DNA from: Streptomyces cucumeris
GTDB taxonomy: Bacteria; Actinomycetota; Actinomycetes; Streptomycetales; Streptomycetaceae
NCBI RefSeq assembly: GCF_024295805.1
Contig: NZ_JANCLX010000004.1
Location: 169,017-233,016, forward strand
Length of the DNA: 64,000 nt
Direction: 5' to 3'
The notes below the pieces were generated by a model that made no database searches, was not told the origin of the DNA, and saw only the letters and a list, made by a program, of their open reading frames with translations. Positions within the stretch are counted from its first letter, which is position 1. Each line of letters opens with the position of its first letter. The translations under genes and the position numbers were made by a program. This document shows positions 44,889-53,614 of this stretch, piece after piece.

Positions 44889-45572
44889 GTGCTCGGGATA
44901 ACGGATCTATCGACCTATCTGGCGGGCCTGGCGCTGATCATCCTGCTGCCGGGGCCGAATTCGCTCTATGTGGTGTCCGTCGCGGCCCGCCGCGGCCCCC
45001 GCGTCGCCTATCAGGCGGCGGCGGGCGTCGTGTGCGGGGACGCGGTGCTGATGGCGCTGTCGGCGGGGGGCGTGGCCTCGCTGCTGCACGCCAGCCCGCT
45101 GGTGTTCACCGTGGTGAAGTTCGCCGGCGCGGGCTATCTGACCTGGCTCGCGGTGGGCATGCTGCGCGGGGCGCGGGCACTGTGGCGGCGCGGTCCGGGG
45201 GCCGTCCGGGCCGTTGACGCCGATGCCGGCGAAGCCGGTGGCGCGAGCGGCGCGACGGGGACCAAAGCGGAGCGGCCGTACCGCAGGGCCCTGGTCATCA
45301 GCCTGCTGAACCCCAAGGCGATCCTCTTCTTCATCTCCTTCTTCGTGCAGTTCGTGGACCCGGAGTACGCCCATCCGGCGCTGTCGTTCGTGGCGCTGGG
45401 CGCCTGGGCGCAGCTCTTCAGCATCACCTATCTGTCGGTGCTGATCTTCGGCGGTACATATCTCGCGGCCACCTTCCGGCGGCGCAGGCGGCTGACCGCC
45501 GGTCTGTCGGCGGGCGCGGGCGCGGCGTTCCTGGGCTTCGCGGCGAAGCTGTCGCTGAGCAGCGCGGGGTAG
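44889..45572 (+). CDS. LysE/RhtB-family amino-acid exporter (LeuE-like)
   Basis: A 227-residue membrane exporter with six predicted helices. LSTYLAGLALIILLPGPNSLYVVSVAARRGPRVAYQAAAGVVCGDAVLMALSAGG is the N-terminal signature (PGPN-x-LYV), and RRALVISLLNPKAILFFISFFVQFVDP is the second conserved region. A charged loop (about 100-130) contains an alanine/glycine-rich insert. It starts with GTG, 142 bp from and divergent to tipA, so TipA could influence it; the tipA palindrome lies 60 bp upstream of this start. Confidence 0.9.
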   Translation: MLGITDLSTYLAGLALIILLPGPNSLYVVSVAARRGPRVAYQAAAGVVCGDAVLMALSAGGVASLLHASPLVFTVVKFAGAGYLTWLAVGMLRGARALWRRGPGAVRAVDADAGEAGGASGATGTKAERPYRRALVISLLNPKAILFFISFFVQFVDPEYAHPALSFVALGAWAQLFSITYLSVLIFGGTYLAATFRRRRRLTAGLSAGAGAAFLGFAAKLSLSSAG

Positions 45573-45633
45573 CGGTACGGGACAGCGGCGCGGGACCGAG
45601 CCTTACGCCCGATATGCCCGTATTTTCGGGAAG

Positions 45634-47055
45634 ATGGCACTTCATCGAGGCTCCAGCGTCAGACACGGCAAGGAAGAGCGGCCCGGCTTCTCCGTCAATC
45701 CGTTCTACGGCGAGGCGGACCCGGTCAGCGGTATGGCCGCCGAACCCCCGCGCCACCGTCTCCCGGACGGGCCGATGGCGCCCTCCGCCGCGTATCAGTT
45801 CGTCCATGACGAGCTGATGCTCGACGGCAACGCCCGGCTGAACCTCGCCACCTTCGTCACCACGTGGATGGAGCCGCAGGCGGGCAAGCTGATGGCCGAC
45901 TGCCGCGACAAGAACATGATCGACAAGGATGAGTACCCGCGCACCGCCGAACTGGAACGGCGCTGTGTGGCGATGCTCGCCCACCTGTGGCACGCGCCCG
46001 ACCCGGAGTCCGCCATGGGCTGCTCCACCACCGGCTCCAGCGAGGCGTGCATGCTCGCCGGGCTGGCCCTCAAACGGCGCTGGGCGAAGCGGAATCCGGT
46101 GCGCTACCCGGCCACCGCCAAGCCCAACCTGGTCATGGGCGGCAATGTCCAGGTGTGCTGGGACAAGTTCTGCAACTTCTGGGAGGTCGAGGCCCGTCAG
46201 GTGCCCATGGAGGGCGACCGGTTCCACCTCGACCCCCAGGCCGCCGCCGACCTCTGCGACGAGAACACCATCGGTGTGGTCGCCGTGCTCGGCTCCACCT
46301 TCGACGGGTCCTACGAGCCGGTGGCCGAGGTGTGCGGGGCGCTGGACGACCTCCAGGAGCGCACCGGACTGGACGTACCGGTCCATGTGGACGCGGCCTC
46401 CGGCGGAATGGTGGCGCCGTTCCTCGACGCGGAGGTGGTGTGGGACTTCCGGCTGCCGCGGGTCTCCTCCATCAACACCTCGGGCCACAAGTACGGCCTG
46501 GTCTACCCGGGGGTGGGCTGGGCGCTGTGGCGCACCCCCGAGGACCTGCCCGAGGAACTGGTCTTCCGGGTCAACTACCTCGGCGGCGACATGCCCACCT
46601 TCGCGCTGAACTTCTCCCGGCCCGGGGCCCAGGTGGCCGCCCAGTACTACACCTTCCTGCGGCTGGGCCGGGAAGGCTTCCGCGCGGTCCAGCAGAACTC
46701 CCGCGACGTGGCCTGCTCGCTGGCCGACCGGATCGAGGCGCTCGGTGACTTCACCCTGCTGACCCGCGGCGACCAGCTTCCGGTCTTCGCCTTCACCACG
46801 GCGGACGGGGTGCGGAACTTCGATGTGTTCGACGTCTCGCGGCGGCTGCGGGAGTGCGGCTGGCTGGTGCCCGCGTACACCTTCCCGCCGAACCGCGAGG
46901 ACCTGTCGGTGCTGCGGGTGGTGTGCCGCAACGGCTTCTCGATGGACCTGTCGGACCTGTTCATGGCCGATATGAGCAGTGTGATGCCGGAGCTGCGGGC
47001 CCAGGCGAAACCGCAGGAGCGGCCGGAGTCGGAGGCCACCGCCTTCCACCACTAG
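45634..47055 (+). CDS. gadB: Glutamate decarboxylase
   Basis: PLP enzyme that converts glutamate to GABA and CO2. The 473 residues have VNPFYGEADPVSGM at 21-34, FVTTWMEPQAGKLMADCRDKNMIDKDEYPRTAELERRCV, GCSTTGSSEACMLAGLALKRRW, D253 in PVHVDAASGG and the Schiff-base lysine K286 in SINTSGHKYGLVYPGVGW. Length and motifs fit the bacterial GadB group. The calmodulin-like C-terminal tail of plant enzymes is absent and the end is HH. No GABA antiporter is encoded next to it. GGGAAG lies just before the ATG. Confidence 0.96.
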   Translation: MALHRGSSVRHGKEERPGFSVNPFYGEADPVSGMAAEPPRHRLPDGPMAPSAAYQFVHDELMLDGNARLNLATFVTTWMEPQAGKLMADCRDKNMIDKDEYPRTAELERRCVAMLAHLWHAPDPESAMGCSTTGSSEACMLAGLALKRRWAKRNPVRYPATAKPNLVMGGNVQVCWDKFCNFWEVEARQVPMEGDRFHLDPQAAADLCDENTIGVVAVLGSTFDGSYEPVAEVCGALDDLQERTGLDVPVHVDAASGGMVAPFLDAEVVWDFRLPRVSSINTSGHKYGLVYPGVGWALWRTPEDLPEELVFRVNYLGGDMPTFALNFSRPGAQVAAQYYTFLRLGREGFRAVQQNSRDVACSLADRIEALGDFTLLTRGDQLPVFAFTTADGVRNFDVFDVSRRLRECGWLVPAYTFPPNREDLSVLRVVCRNGFSMDLSDLFMADMSSVMPELRAQAKPQERPESEATAFHH

Positions 47056-47376
47056 GTGCATTGGCCCGGAGTGCGGGTGGGGGGTGGTGTGCCCGGGGCC
47101 TACGTGCGCGACCGGTCGCCCGATCCCGACAACGCGGCGGGCCGCGTGCCGGGCGATGCGAGCCCGGCGGGGCGGTGCCAGCCCGGCGGGGCGGTGCGGA
47201 CAACCGCCCAGGCGCTCCGCGGGACGTGCCACGCGGTGCCATCATGCGTCCGCGTCCACGGCCGCGTCGTGGCTCGTCTCGCCCACGCGGCGGAGCCGCA
47301 CACCGGCACAGCCCGCGCCCCTTCGGGGGCGCACCTCGCACCGCATACCGGACTTCGGCGAGGCCGCCCGGTCGGG
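47056..47376. other. Gap between gadB and the caspase-like gene
   Basis: A 321-bp convergent intergenic region, very GC-rich. It contains two tandem copies of a 19-bp unit (47161-47179 and 47180-47198, 18 of 19 identical) and scattered GGGG runs. The open frames across it lack Streptomyces codon preference. No gene or clear terminator seen. Confidence 0.5.
47161..47198. repeat. Two-copy 19-bp tandem repeat
   Basis: The unit AGCCCGGCGGGGCGGTGCC occurs twice in direct tandem, the second copy differing only in its last base. It lies in the non-coding gap after gadB. No known element matches. Confidence 0.8.
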
Positions 47377-48639
47377 TCAGCCCGGCTGGGTCGCGGTGCC
47401 GAGCAGCAGTCCGGCCCTGCGGCGCACCGCCTCCAGGGCGCCGGGTCTGCGGCCGGGCACCCGGCCGCGCAGCTCGATCAGCCGCGGGGCGAGGGCACCG
47501 GCCCGCGCCGGGTCCGGGACGAACTGCCACTGGTGGTGTGCCCGGTCCACGGCCCCCTCGACCTCGGGGTCCCCGGCCGGTTCCCCGTTGCCCAGCCGGG
47601 CGTCCGCCACCGCGAGCCACAACTCACAGGCGCGGGCCGGGTCCCCGGCCAGCCGGGCGAGGTCGGCGCGCACCTCCAGCCAGTGGATCGCCTCCGGGGA
47701 ACGGGGTCCGGCGGCGCGCAGGGCCTCCTGCTCCCAGGCCGCCGCCATCGAGGCGGCCTCGCTGTGCCGTCCGGCGTGGGCGGCCTCGAAGATGGCGGCG
47801 TGCGGATCCGGCACCACGACGGCCCCCGGAGCAGATGGCGCCCGACTCGGTGCGGGTACGGCGTCCTGGGGTGCGGGACAGCGCAACGGAACGCCCGGCA
47901 CCGCTCCCCCCGGGCGCGGAGACGTTTCCCCTGAACCGTCCAGCAGCAGGACGGACCCGCCGCCGAGACCCGCCTCGGCCACGGCCCGTTCATGCAGCCG
48001 GGCGTACGGCGGCACGGCGTCCGGCGCACCACCGGCCGTACCGCCCGCCGCGCCGCGCAGCACGTCGGCCAGCGCCCGGCTGTAGAGCGGCGCCGCGAGC
48101 TGCCGCTTGGGCGGGGCCGGGGCCACCGCGCCGTACAGCGTCAGCCCGGCGGAGAGCCCGCCGGGGCCGCCCGCGGATCCGGACAGCCCCGGCCAGGCCG
48201 TCTCATCGGCCACCAGATCGGCCAGCACCGTGGTGCTGCCGGACGGCCGCCGGGCGAGCTCCGAGGCCAGCCAGTGCCACGGCAGTGCCGTGTACCGGGC
48301 CGTCCGCGGGGTGGTGCGCGCCAGTGCCAGATGCGGTAAACGCTGCTTGGCGTCCACGGTGAGCTGGCCCGCGAGATAGATCAGCACCGGGCCCTGATGG
48401 GCGGCCGCGGTCCGCAGGTGGGTGAGGACGGTCTGCGGGTCGGCGGGGTCGACGAGTTGGACCACGCTGGCGCCGCCGGGCGTGCCCAGCAGCGCGGCCG
48501 GAGGCACCGCCGCGAGCTGTGGCAGCGCGGCGGCCGCGTCCATCAGCCGCTGCTTCCCGGCCGGTCCGGCCGCGATCAGCAGGGCGTAACCCGGCCCCCC
48601 GGCCCGCTCCGCCCCCGTGCCCACGCTGTCGTTCCCCAT
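47377..48639 (-). CDS. Protein with degenerate caspase-like fold and TTA codon
   Basis: A 420-residue protein not assigned to a named family. Residues about 15-150 follow the layout of actinobacterial caspase-like (EACC1-associated) domains: VVQLVDPADPQTVLTHLRTAAAHQGPVLIYLAG, then a TALPWHWLASEL segment. The catalytic sites look lost: the expected G-H-G after VLIYLA is GQL (Q92), and the expected D-C-C is DLV (141-143). Residues about 285-400 are helical and TPR-like (AAIFEAAHAGRHSEAASMAAAWEQEALRA). Codon 101 is TTA (48337-48339), so translation should need the bldA tRNA. The ATG has only a weak ribosome site. Fold assignment is by eye. Confidence 0.65.
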   Translation of the reverse strand: MGNDSVGTGAERAGGPGYALLIAAGPAGKQRLMDAAAALPQLAAVPPAALLGTPGGASVVQLVDPADPQTVLTHLRTAAAHQGPVLIYLAGQLTVDAKQRLPHLALARTTPRTARYTALPWHWLASELARRPSGSTTVLADLVADETAWPGLSGSAGGPGGLSAGLTLYGAVAPAPPKRQLAAPLYSRALADVLRGAAGGTAGGAPDAVPPYARLHERAVAEAGLGGGSVLLLDGSGETSPRPGGAVPGVPLRCPAPQDAVPAPSRAPSAPGAVVVPDPHAAIFEAAHAGRHSEAASMAAAWEQEALRAAGPRSPEAIHWLEVRADLARLAGDPARACELWLAVADARLGNGEPAGDPEVEGAVDRAHHQWQFVPDPARAGALAPRLIELRGRVPGRRPGALEAVRRRAGLLLGTATQPG

Positions 48640-48715
48640 ACCTGCACCGTATCCGCAACCGCCCACCACCGGTGACGATGTGACGGAGGTGGTACCCGGG
48701 CCGGGGCCACCGCCC

Positions 48716-49543
48716 TCAGTGGCTGAGCCTGCGGAAACGTCCCACGGCGAGCGGGAAGAAGACCGCCAGCAGGAACAGCGGCCAGCAGACGGCGAGCAGT
48801 CGGGCGTGCTCGGCGGCCCAGGAGCCACCGCCCCCGGCGCCCGGGATCCCGAACAGATCGCGGACCGCCGCCGCCGTGGCCGACATCGGGTTCCACTCCG
48901 CGACCGTCCCCAGCCACGCGGGCATGTTCTCGGGCGCGGAGAACGCGTTGGAGAGGAAGCCGACCGGCCAGACCAGGATCTGCACGGCCTGGACCAGTTC
49001 CGGACGTCCGGCCACCATGCCCAGGTGGATGCCGATCCACAGCATCGCGAACCGCAGCCAGAGCAGCAGCCCCACCGCGTACAGCGCGTCGCCGAGCCCG
49101 TCGTGCCAGCGCCAGCCCATCGCCAGGGCGACCCCGATGAGCACGCACAGGCTCAGCGCGGACTGGAGCATGTCCAGGACGCTGCGCCCGACCAGCACCG
49201 CGGACGGGGCCATGGGCATGGAGCGGAAACGGTCGATGACGCCCTTGTTGAGGTCCGTGGTGACCGCGAGCATCGTCCCCTCCAGGCCGAAGGCCATGGT
49301 GAGGGCGAGCATCCCGGGCACCAGGTACTCCTTGTAGTCGCCGCCCCCGGGGACGGTCATCCCGCCGCCCAGGAAGTACGCGAACATCAGCAGCATCATC
49401 ACCGGAAAGACCAGGTTGACGACCACCTGGACGGGCCGGCGCGCCCAGTGGGCCAGTCCGCGGCGGGTCATGGTCCAGGAGTCGGCGAGGGCCCAGTACA
49501 GGGTGTTCGCGGGCCTCGCGGTGGTGTCCGTCGCGGCGCTCAT
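48716..49543 (-). CDS. ABC-2 type transporter permease (DrrB-like)
   Basis: A 275-residue permease with six helices: [38 protein letters not shown] at the start, [45 protein letters not shown] in the cytosolic loop, and [40 protein letters not shown], all typical of DrrB/daunorubicin-type exporters. Its ATG overlaps the stop of the ATPase gene by four bases. With the ATPase it forms an exporter, probably for a hydrophobic compound or drug; substrate not readable. The PadR regulator upstream is the probable control. Confidence 0.92.
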   Translation of the reverse strand: MSAATDTTARPANTLYWALADSWTMTRRGLAHWARRPVQVVVNLVFPVMMLLMFAYFLGGGMTVPGGGDYKEYLVPGMLALTMAFGLEGTMLAVTTDLNKGVIDRFRSMPMAPSAVLVGRSVLDMLQSALSLCVLIGVALAMGWRWHDGLGDALYAVGLLLWLRFAMLWIGIHLGMVAGRPELVQAVQILVWPVGFLSNAFSAPENMPAWLGTVAEWNPMSATAAAVRDLFGIPGAGGGGSWAAEHARLLAVCWPLFLLAVFFPLAVGRFRRLSH

Positions 49544-50547
49544 ACGCCCGCCCCTTCCTTGGTGGTGTGGTCCGTGCCGCCGTCCGCGGCGCCCTCGGCC
49601 GCGCTCTTCCCGGTGAGGTGGAGGAAGACCTCGTCCAGGGTGGGGCGGCGCAGCACGATGTCCTCCGCCTCGATCCCGGCCGCCGCGAGCGCCCGTACGG
49701 TCCCGGTGAGCGCGGCGACCCGGTCGTCCACCGGTGCGCCGATCCGCCGCCGGTCGGTGTCGGTCTCGATGGCGTCCGAGCCGGTGGCCCGGCCCACGAG
49801 CGGGACGGCGGCGTCGAGTTGGCGCCCGTCGCGCAGGACGACCTCGATCCGGTCCCCGCCGATCCGTGCCTTGAGCTGGTCCGCGGTGCCCTCGGCGATG
49901 GACCGGCCGTGGTCCACCACGCAGATGCGGTCGGCGAGTTGGTCGGCCTCCTCCAGGTACTGGGTGGTGAGCAGCACCGTGGTGCCGCCGCCGACCAGGG
50001 AACGGACCGCGTTCCACACCTCGGTGCGGCCGCGCGGATCGAGGCCGGTGGTCGGCTCGTCCAGGAAGAGGACCCGGGGCCGCATGATGAGGCTCGCGGC
50101 CAGGTCCAGCCGGCGCCGCATACCGCCGCTGTACTGCCCGACGGCCTTCTGGCCGGTGTCGGTGAGGCCGAACCGCTCCAGCAGCTCCTCCGCGCGGGCC
50201 CGCGCCGGGCGGGCCCCCAGGTGGTACAGCCGGCCGAACATCTCCAGGTTCTGCCGTCCGCTCAACTCCTCGTCGACCGCGGCGTGCTGGCCGAGCAGCC
50301 CGATCCGGTAGCGGACCTGGTCGGGATCGCGCCGTACGTCGTATCCGGCGACCTCGGCCCGGCCGCCGTCGGGCCGCAGCAGGGTGGCCAGGATCCGCAC
50401 ACAGGTGGTCTTTCCCGCCCCGTTGGGACCGAGCACGGCGTGCACGGTGCCCGCGGGAACGGTCAGGTCGAGTCCGGCGAGAGCCGGTTTTCCGCCGTAG
50501 GTCTTCCGCAGTCCTTCGACCACGATCGCGGGATCGCTGTCGGCCAA
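49540..50547 (-). CDS. ABC transporter ATP-binding protein (DrrA-like)
   Basis: A 335-residue ATPase of the daunorubicin-resistance type. Walker [10 protein letters not shown] near 39-47, Q-loop [28 protein letters not shown], signature [10 protein letters not shown], Walker [17 protein letters not shown], switch region [17 protein letters not shown]. The C-terminal DrrA-type domain ends [15 protein letters not shown]. It is translationally coupled to the permease and sits 137 bp downstream of a PadR gene. Two near-identical inverted 16-bp boxes lie in that gap. Confidence 0.94.
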   Translation of the reverse strand: MADSDPAIVVEGLRKTYGGKPALAGLDLTVPAGTVHAVLGPNGAGKTTCVRILATLLRPDGGRAEVAGYDVRRDPDQVRYRIGLLGQHAAVDEELSGRQNLEMFGRLYHLGARPARARAEELLERFGLTDTGQKAVGQYSGGMRRRLDLAASLIMRPRVLFLDEPTTGLDPRGRTEVWNAVRSLVGGGTTVLLTTQYLEEADQLADRICVVDHGRSIAEGTADQLKARIGGDRIEVVLRDGRQLDAAVPLVGRATGSDAIETDTDRRRIGAPVDDRVAALTGTVRALAAAGIEAEDIVLRRPTLDEVFLHLTGKSAAEGAADGGTDHTTKEGAGV

Positions 50548-50577
50548 GGTCTTCCCCTCTCACACATCTGATCACGG

Positions 50578-50642
50578 TAATCAAATTTGACTACGTGCCC
50601 CGGGAGGGTAATCCCCGACCCGGGACTAGTCAAACTTGATTA
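50578..50642. promoter_or_regulatory. Paired inverted boxes upstream of the DrrAB operon
   Basis: TAATCAAATTTGACTA (50578-50593) and TAGTCAAACTTGATTA (50627-50642) are inverted copies of each other with one mismatch; each also contains a TCAAA-TTGA palindrome. They flank a CCCGGG...CCCGGG pair. They lie 31 bp upstream of the ATPase start and 43 bp after the padR stop, a fitting place for PadR operators. Confidence 0.65.
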
Positions 50643-50684
50643 ATCGATGAATCCCACAGACCCGTCATCGGGTCGGTCGTCGGT

Positions 50685-51308
50685 CTAGTGGCTCTCGTCG
50701 TGGTCCGGCGGGGAGGCGTCCACCAGTACGTCGACCGAACGCTCCCCCTCACCCGCCATCACATACGCCCCGCCCTCAAGGCGCTCGATCAGCCCGCGGG
50801 TCCACTCGGCCCCGCTGTCCGCGGAGTGCAGCCAGAACTTCATGATCTCGCCGATATGGCCCCACTCCTCGGGCGTGCCCTTGGCGGGCATCCAGTGCCG
50901 GGTCACCTCTTCCCGCCACCCCTCGAGCGCGGCCACCCGCTGTTTGAGCAGACCGATGGCCTCGGCCCGGGTGAGGTCCACGATGAACCCCACCCCGGCC
51001 GTCAGTTCGTCCAGCTTCTGACCGTGCTCCAGCAGGGACTTCCGCAGCAGCCGGAAGTACTCCTCCTCCCCCGCCGCGGTCAGTTCGTACTCGGTGCGCG
51101 GGGGGCCGCCCGCCGTGCTCGGCGCGATGTCATGGGCCCGCATCAGCCCTTGTTTCGCCATCTGTTTGAGCGCGTGGTAGATCGATCCGGGCTTGGCGTT
51201 GGACCACTCGTGCGCGCCCCAGAACTCCAGGTCGTTGCGGACCTGATAGCCGTGCGCCCGCCCGTGCTGGCGCACCGCTCCCAGCACCAGCAGCCGGATC
51301 GCTGACAT
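50685..51308 (-). CDS. PadR family transcriptional regulator
   Basis: A 207-residue regulator. The N-terminal winged helix is SAIRLLVLGAVRQHGRAHGYQVRNDLEFWGAHEWSNAKPGSIYHALKQMAKQGLMRAHD followed by the wing TAGGPPRTEYELTAAGEEEYFRLL. The C-terminal Vir-type helical domain (about 95-200) mediates dimerisation and often ligand binding. PadR proteins usually repress a nearby exporter or detoxification gene and release on binding the compound; here the DrrAB-type exporter follows directly. Confidence 0.92.
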   Translation of the reverse strand: MSAIRLLVLGAVRQHGRAHGYQVRNDLEFWGAHEWSNAKPGSIYHALKQMAKQGLMRAHDIAPSTAGGPPRTEYELTAAGEEEYFRLLRKSLLEHGQKLDELTAGVGFIVDLTRAEAIGLLKQRVAALEGWREEVTRHWMPAKGTPEEWGHIGEIMKFWLHSADSGAEWTRGLIERLEGGAYVMAGEGERSVDVLVDASPPDHDESH

Positions 51309-51400
51309 CGCCCGATCTCTCCATCCTGCCGTCGTCCCCGCGGCCCTCTCGCTGCCGTCAAGGCTAGACGCGACGGGCCGGGCGGGGCGGACCGGGCGGA

Positions 51401-51952
51401 TCAGGAGGTGGCGGAAGGGTCACCGGTCTCGTCGATGAGGACGAAGGCGGTCTTGCCGTCGAGGGTCTCCCGGATGATGTCCGCATGACCGGCGTGCCGG
51501 GCGATCTCCTGGATCAGGGTCAGCAGCAGGAAGCGCATCGACCGCTCGCTGCCCTCGGGGAACCACGGGGCCCGGGGCAGCGGAAAGGTGCCGTTCAGGT
51601 CCGGCAGCGAGCGGATGAACTTCTCGGTGCGCACTGCCACGTCGTCCCAAAAGGCGAGCAGCCCCTCGACGCTCTCACCCTCCTCCAGCACAAAGCTGAG
51701 GTGCCAGTTCTCGTGGTTGCGCACGATGCTGTGCGGTACGCCCCTGGCGTCCTCGACCCAGCCCTGCTCGACCTCCGCCACATGCTTGAGCAGCCCCGCC
51801 AGCGACAGCTCGCTCGCGGCGGGCGTGCTGTTCGCCTGCTCGGCGGTCAGCCCGTGCAGGGCCCGGCGGACGGCGCCGCGCTGCGCCTCCAGGAAGCCCA
51901 GCAGGGCGCCGGCCTCGTCACCATGGGCTTCCTGGCTCACCAGAGTGGGCAT
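51401..51952 (-). CDS. DinB/DUF664 superfamily protein
   Basis: A 183-residue four-helix-bundle protein of the DinB/YfiT type (DUF664, mini-circle protein group). Residues ALLGFLEAQRGAVRRALHGLTAEQANSTPAASELSLAGLLKHVAEVEQGWV form the first helices with the conserved metal-ligand histidine in LKHVAEVE, and LLTLIQEIARHAGHADIIRETLDG holds the other two histidines (RHAGHAD). Known relatives are thiol-dependent transferases or of unknown role. It stands alone, 92 bp upstream of padR on the same strand. Confidence 0.88.
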   Translation of the reverse strand: MPTLVSQEAHGDEAGALLGFLEAQRGAVRRALHGLTAEQANSTPAASELSLAGLLKHVAEVEQGWVEDARGVPHSIVRNHENWHLSFVLEEGESVEGLLAFWDDVAVRTEKFIRSLPDLNGTFPLPRAPWFPEGSERSMRFLLLTLIQEIARHAGHADIIRETLDGKTAFVLIDETGDPSATS

Positions 51953-52067
51953 GGGGTCCGCCTTCCGTCGGTTCCACCGGCCGGGATGTTCCGGTCGGTT
52001 GATGTCTTCGACAGTAGAAGGCGATGCGGTCAGCTTCTGTCCTCATCGAAGACCCGAGTCCAGGGCG

Positions 52068-53525
52068 TCAGAACGGGAACTGGCTCCGGCCGTGCTGGAT
52101 GGAGATCCACTTGGTGGTGGTGAAGTCCTCGATCATCGACTCACCGTTGAGCCGGCCGAGACCCGAGTGCTTCTCCCCGCCGAACGGCACGATCGGCTCG
52201 TCGTGCACCGTGCTGTCGTTCACATGGAACATCCCGGTGTGGATGCGCTGGGCGAACCGCACCCCGCGCTCGATGTCGCCCGTGTGCACCGCACCGCTGA
52301 GCCCGTAGTCCGTGTCGTTGGCGATCCGGACGGCCTCCTCGTCGCCGTCGAACGGGATCAGCAGCACCACCGGGCCGAAGATCTCCTGGCGCAGGACGGC
52401 CGAGCCCTCCGGCACTCCGGTGAGCACGCTCGGCTCCATCAGCGTGCCCTGGGTGCGCCCCCGCAGCAGCGCGGTGGCGCCCTCGGCTATGGACTGGTCG
52501 ACCAGGGAGCCGATGCTCTCGGCCTGGCCCTCGTTGATCAGCGGCCCGATATGGGTGGCCGGATCGCCCGGGTCGCCCACCTTCAGGGAGCTCACCTTGG
52601 CCACGAATCGCTCGGTGAACTCCCGCTCCACCGCGCGGTCCACCAGCACCCGGTTGGCCGCCATACAGACCTGCCCCTGGTGGACGAAGCGGCTGAACAC
52701 CGCCGCGTCCACCGCGTAGTCGAGGTCCGCGTCGTCCAGGACGACCAGCGCGCTGTTGCCGCCCAGCTCCAGGATGGACCGCTTGAAGTGGGAGGCGGCG
52801 ACGGTGGCCACATGGCGGCCCACCCGGTCCGATCCGGTGAAGGAGATGACCTTGGGCACCGGATGCTCGATCAGCGCGTCACCGATCTCCGCGATGTCCG
52901 TGACCACCACGTTGAGCAGTCCGGCGGGCAGGCCCGCCTCCTCGAAGAGCCTGGCCACCAGACCGCCGCCGCAGATCGGGGTGTTCTGGTGCGGTTTGAG
53001 GACCACGGCGTTGCCCAGGGCCAGCGCCGGGGCCACCGACTTCAGCGAGAGCAGGAAGGGGAAGTTGAACGGGCTGATGACCCCCACCACCCCGACCGGC
53101 AGCCGGTAGAGGCGGTTCTCCTTGCCGTCGGCCGGGGACGGGAGGATCCGCCCCTCGGGGCGCAGTGCAAGCTGGACGGCCTCCCGCAGGAACTCCTTGG
53201 CCAGGTGGAGTTCGAAGCCCGCCTTCACATGGGTGCCGCCGCACTCCGCGATGATCGTCTCGGTGAGCTCCTTCTCGCGGTCCTCGATGATCCGCAGCGC
53301 CCGCTCGAAGACCTGCCGCCGGGCATAGGGGTTGGTGCCGCCCCACTCCGGCTGCGCCCGCTCGGCCGCCCGGTAGGCGAGGTCGACCTCCTCGACGGTG
53401 GCCACCGTGATGGAGGCCAGCTTCTCCCCGCTGTAGGGGTTGAAGTCGACGATGTCCCAGGACCCGTTGCCGCCGCGCCACTCACCGTCGATGTACTGAA
53501 AGGCCAACTCGGAGAAGTAGGACAT
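52068..53525 (-). CDS. Aldehyde dehydrogenase (benzaldehyde/vanillin dehydrogenase-like)
   Basis: A 485-residue NAD(P)-dependent aldehyde dehydrogenase. Key regions: GVVGVISPFNFPFLLSLKSVAPALALGNAVVLKPHQNTP (cofactor-binding lysine), FTGSDRVGRHVA, catalytic glutamate in LELGGNSALVVLDDADLD, nucleophile cysteine in HQGQVCMAANRVLVD, and EIFGPVVLLIPFDGDEEAVRIAND. The closest named group by motif is the XylC/vanillin dehydrogenase branch, which oxidises aromatic aldehydes; substrate is not certain. It is monocistronic on the minus strand. Confidence 0.92.
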   Translation of the reverse strand: MSYFSELAFQYIDGEWRGGNGSWDIVDFNPYSGEKLASITVATVEEVDLAYRAAERAQPEWGGTNPYARRQVFERALRIIEDREKELTETIIAECGGTHVKAGFELHLAKEFLREAVQLALRPEGRILPSPADGKENRLYRLPVGVVGVISPFNFPFLLSLKSVAPALALGNAVVLKPHQNTPICGGGLVARLFEEAGLPAGLLNVVVTDIAEIGDALIEHPVPKVISFTGSDRVGRHVATVAASHFKRSILELGGNSALVVLDDADLDYAVDAAVFSRFVHQGQVCMAANRVLVDRAVEREFTERFVAKVSSLKVGDPGDPATHIGPLINEGQAESIGSLVDQSIAEGATALLRGRTQGTLMEPSVLTGVPEGSAVLRQEIFGPVVLLIPFDGDEEAVRIANDTDYGLSGAVHTGDIERGVRFAQRIHTGMFHVNDSTVHDEPIVPFGGEKHSGLGRLNGESMIEDFTTTKWISIQHGRSQFPF

Positions 53526-53614
53526 GCCATCCCTATCCGGAGGACGCGGCGGCGTACACCGACACCCTCACACGCGTGGGGGGTTTCCTGATGACATGTC
53601 ATCCTACTGATGCG

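Noticed and set aside
47161..47198. Tandem repeat as a possible CRISPR or attachment site
   Set aside because: Only two copies without spacers, no cas genes, no tRNA and no integrase nearby.
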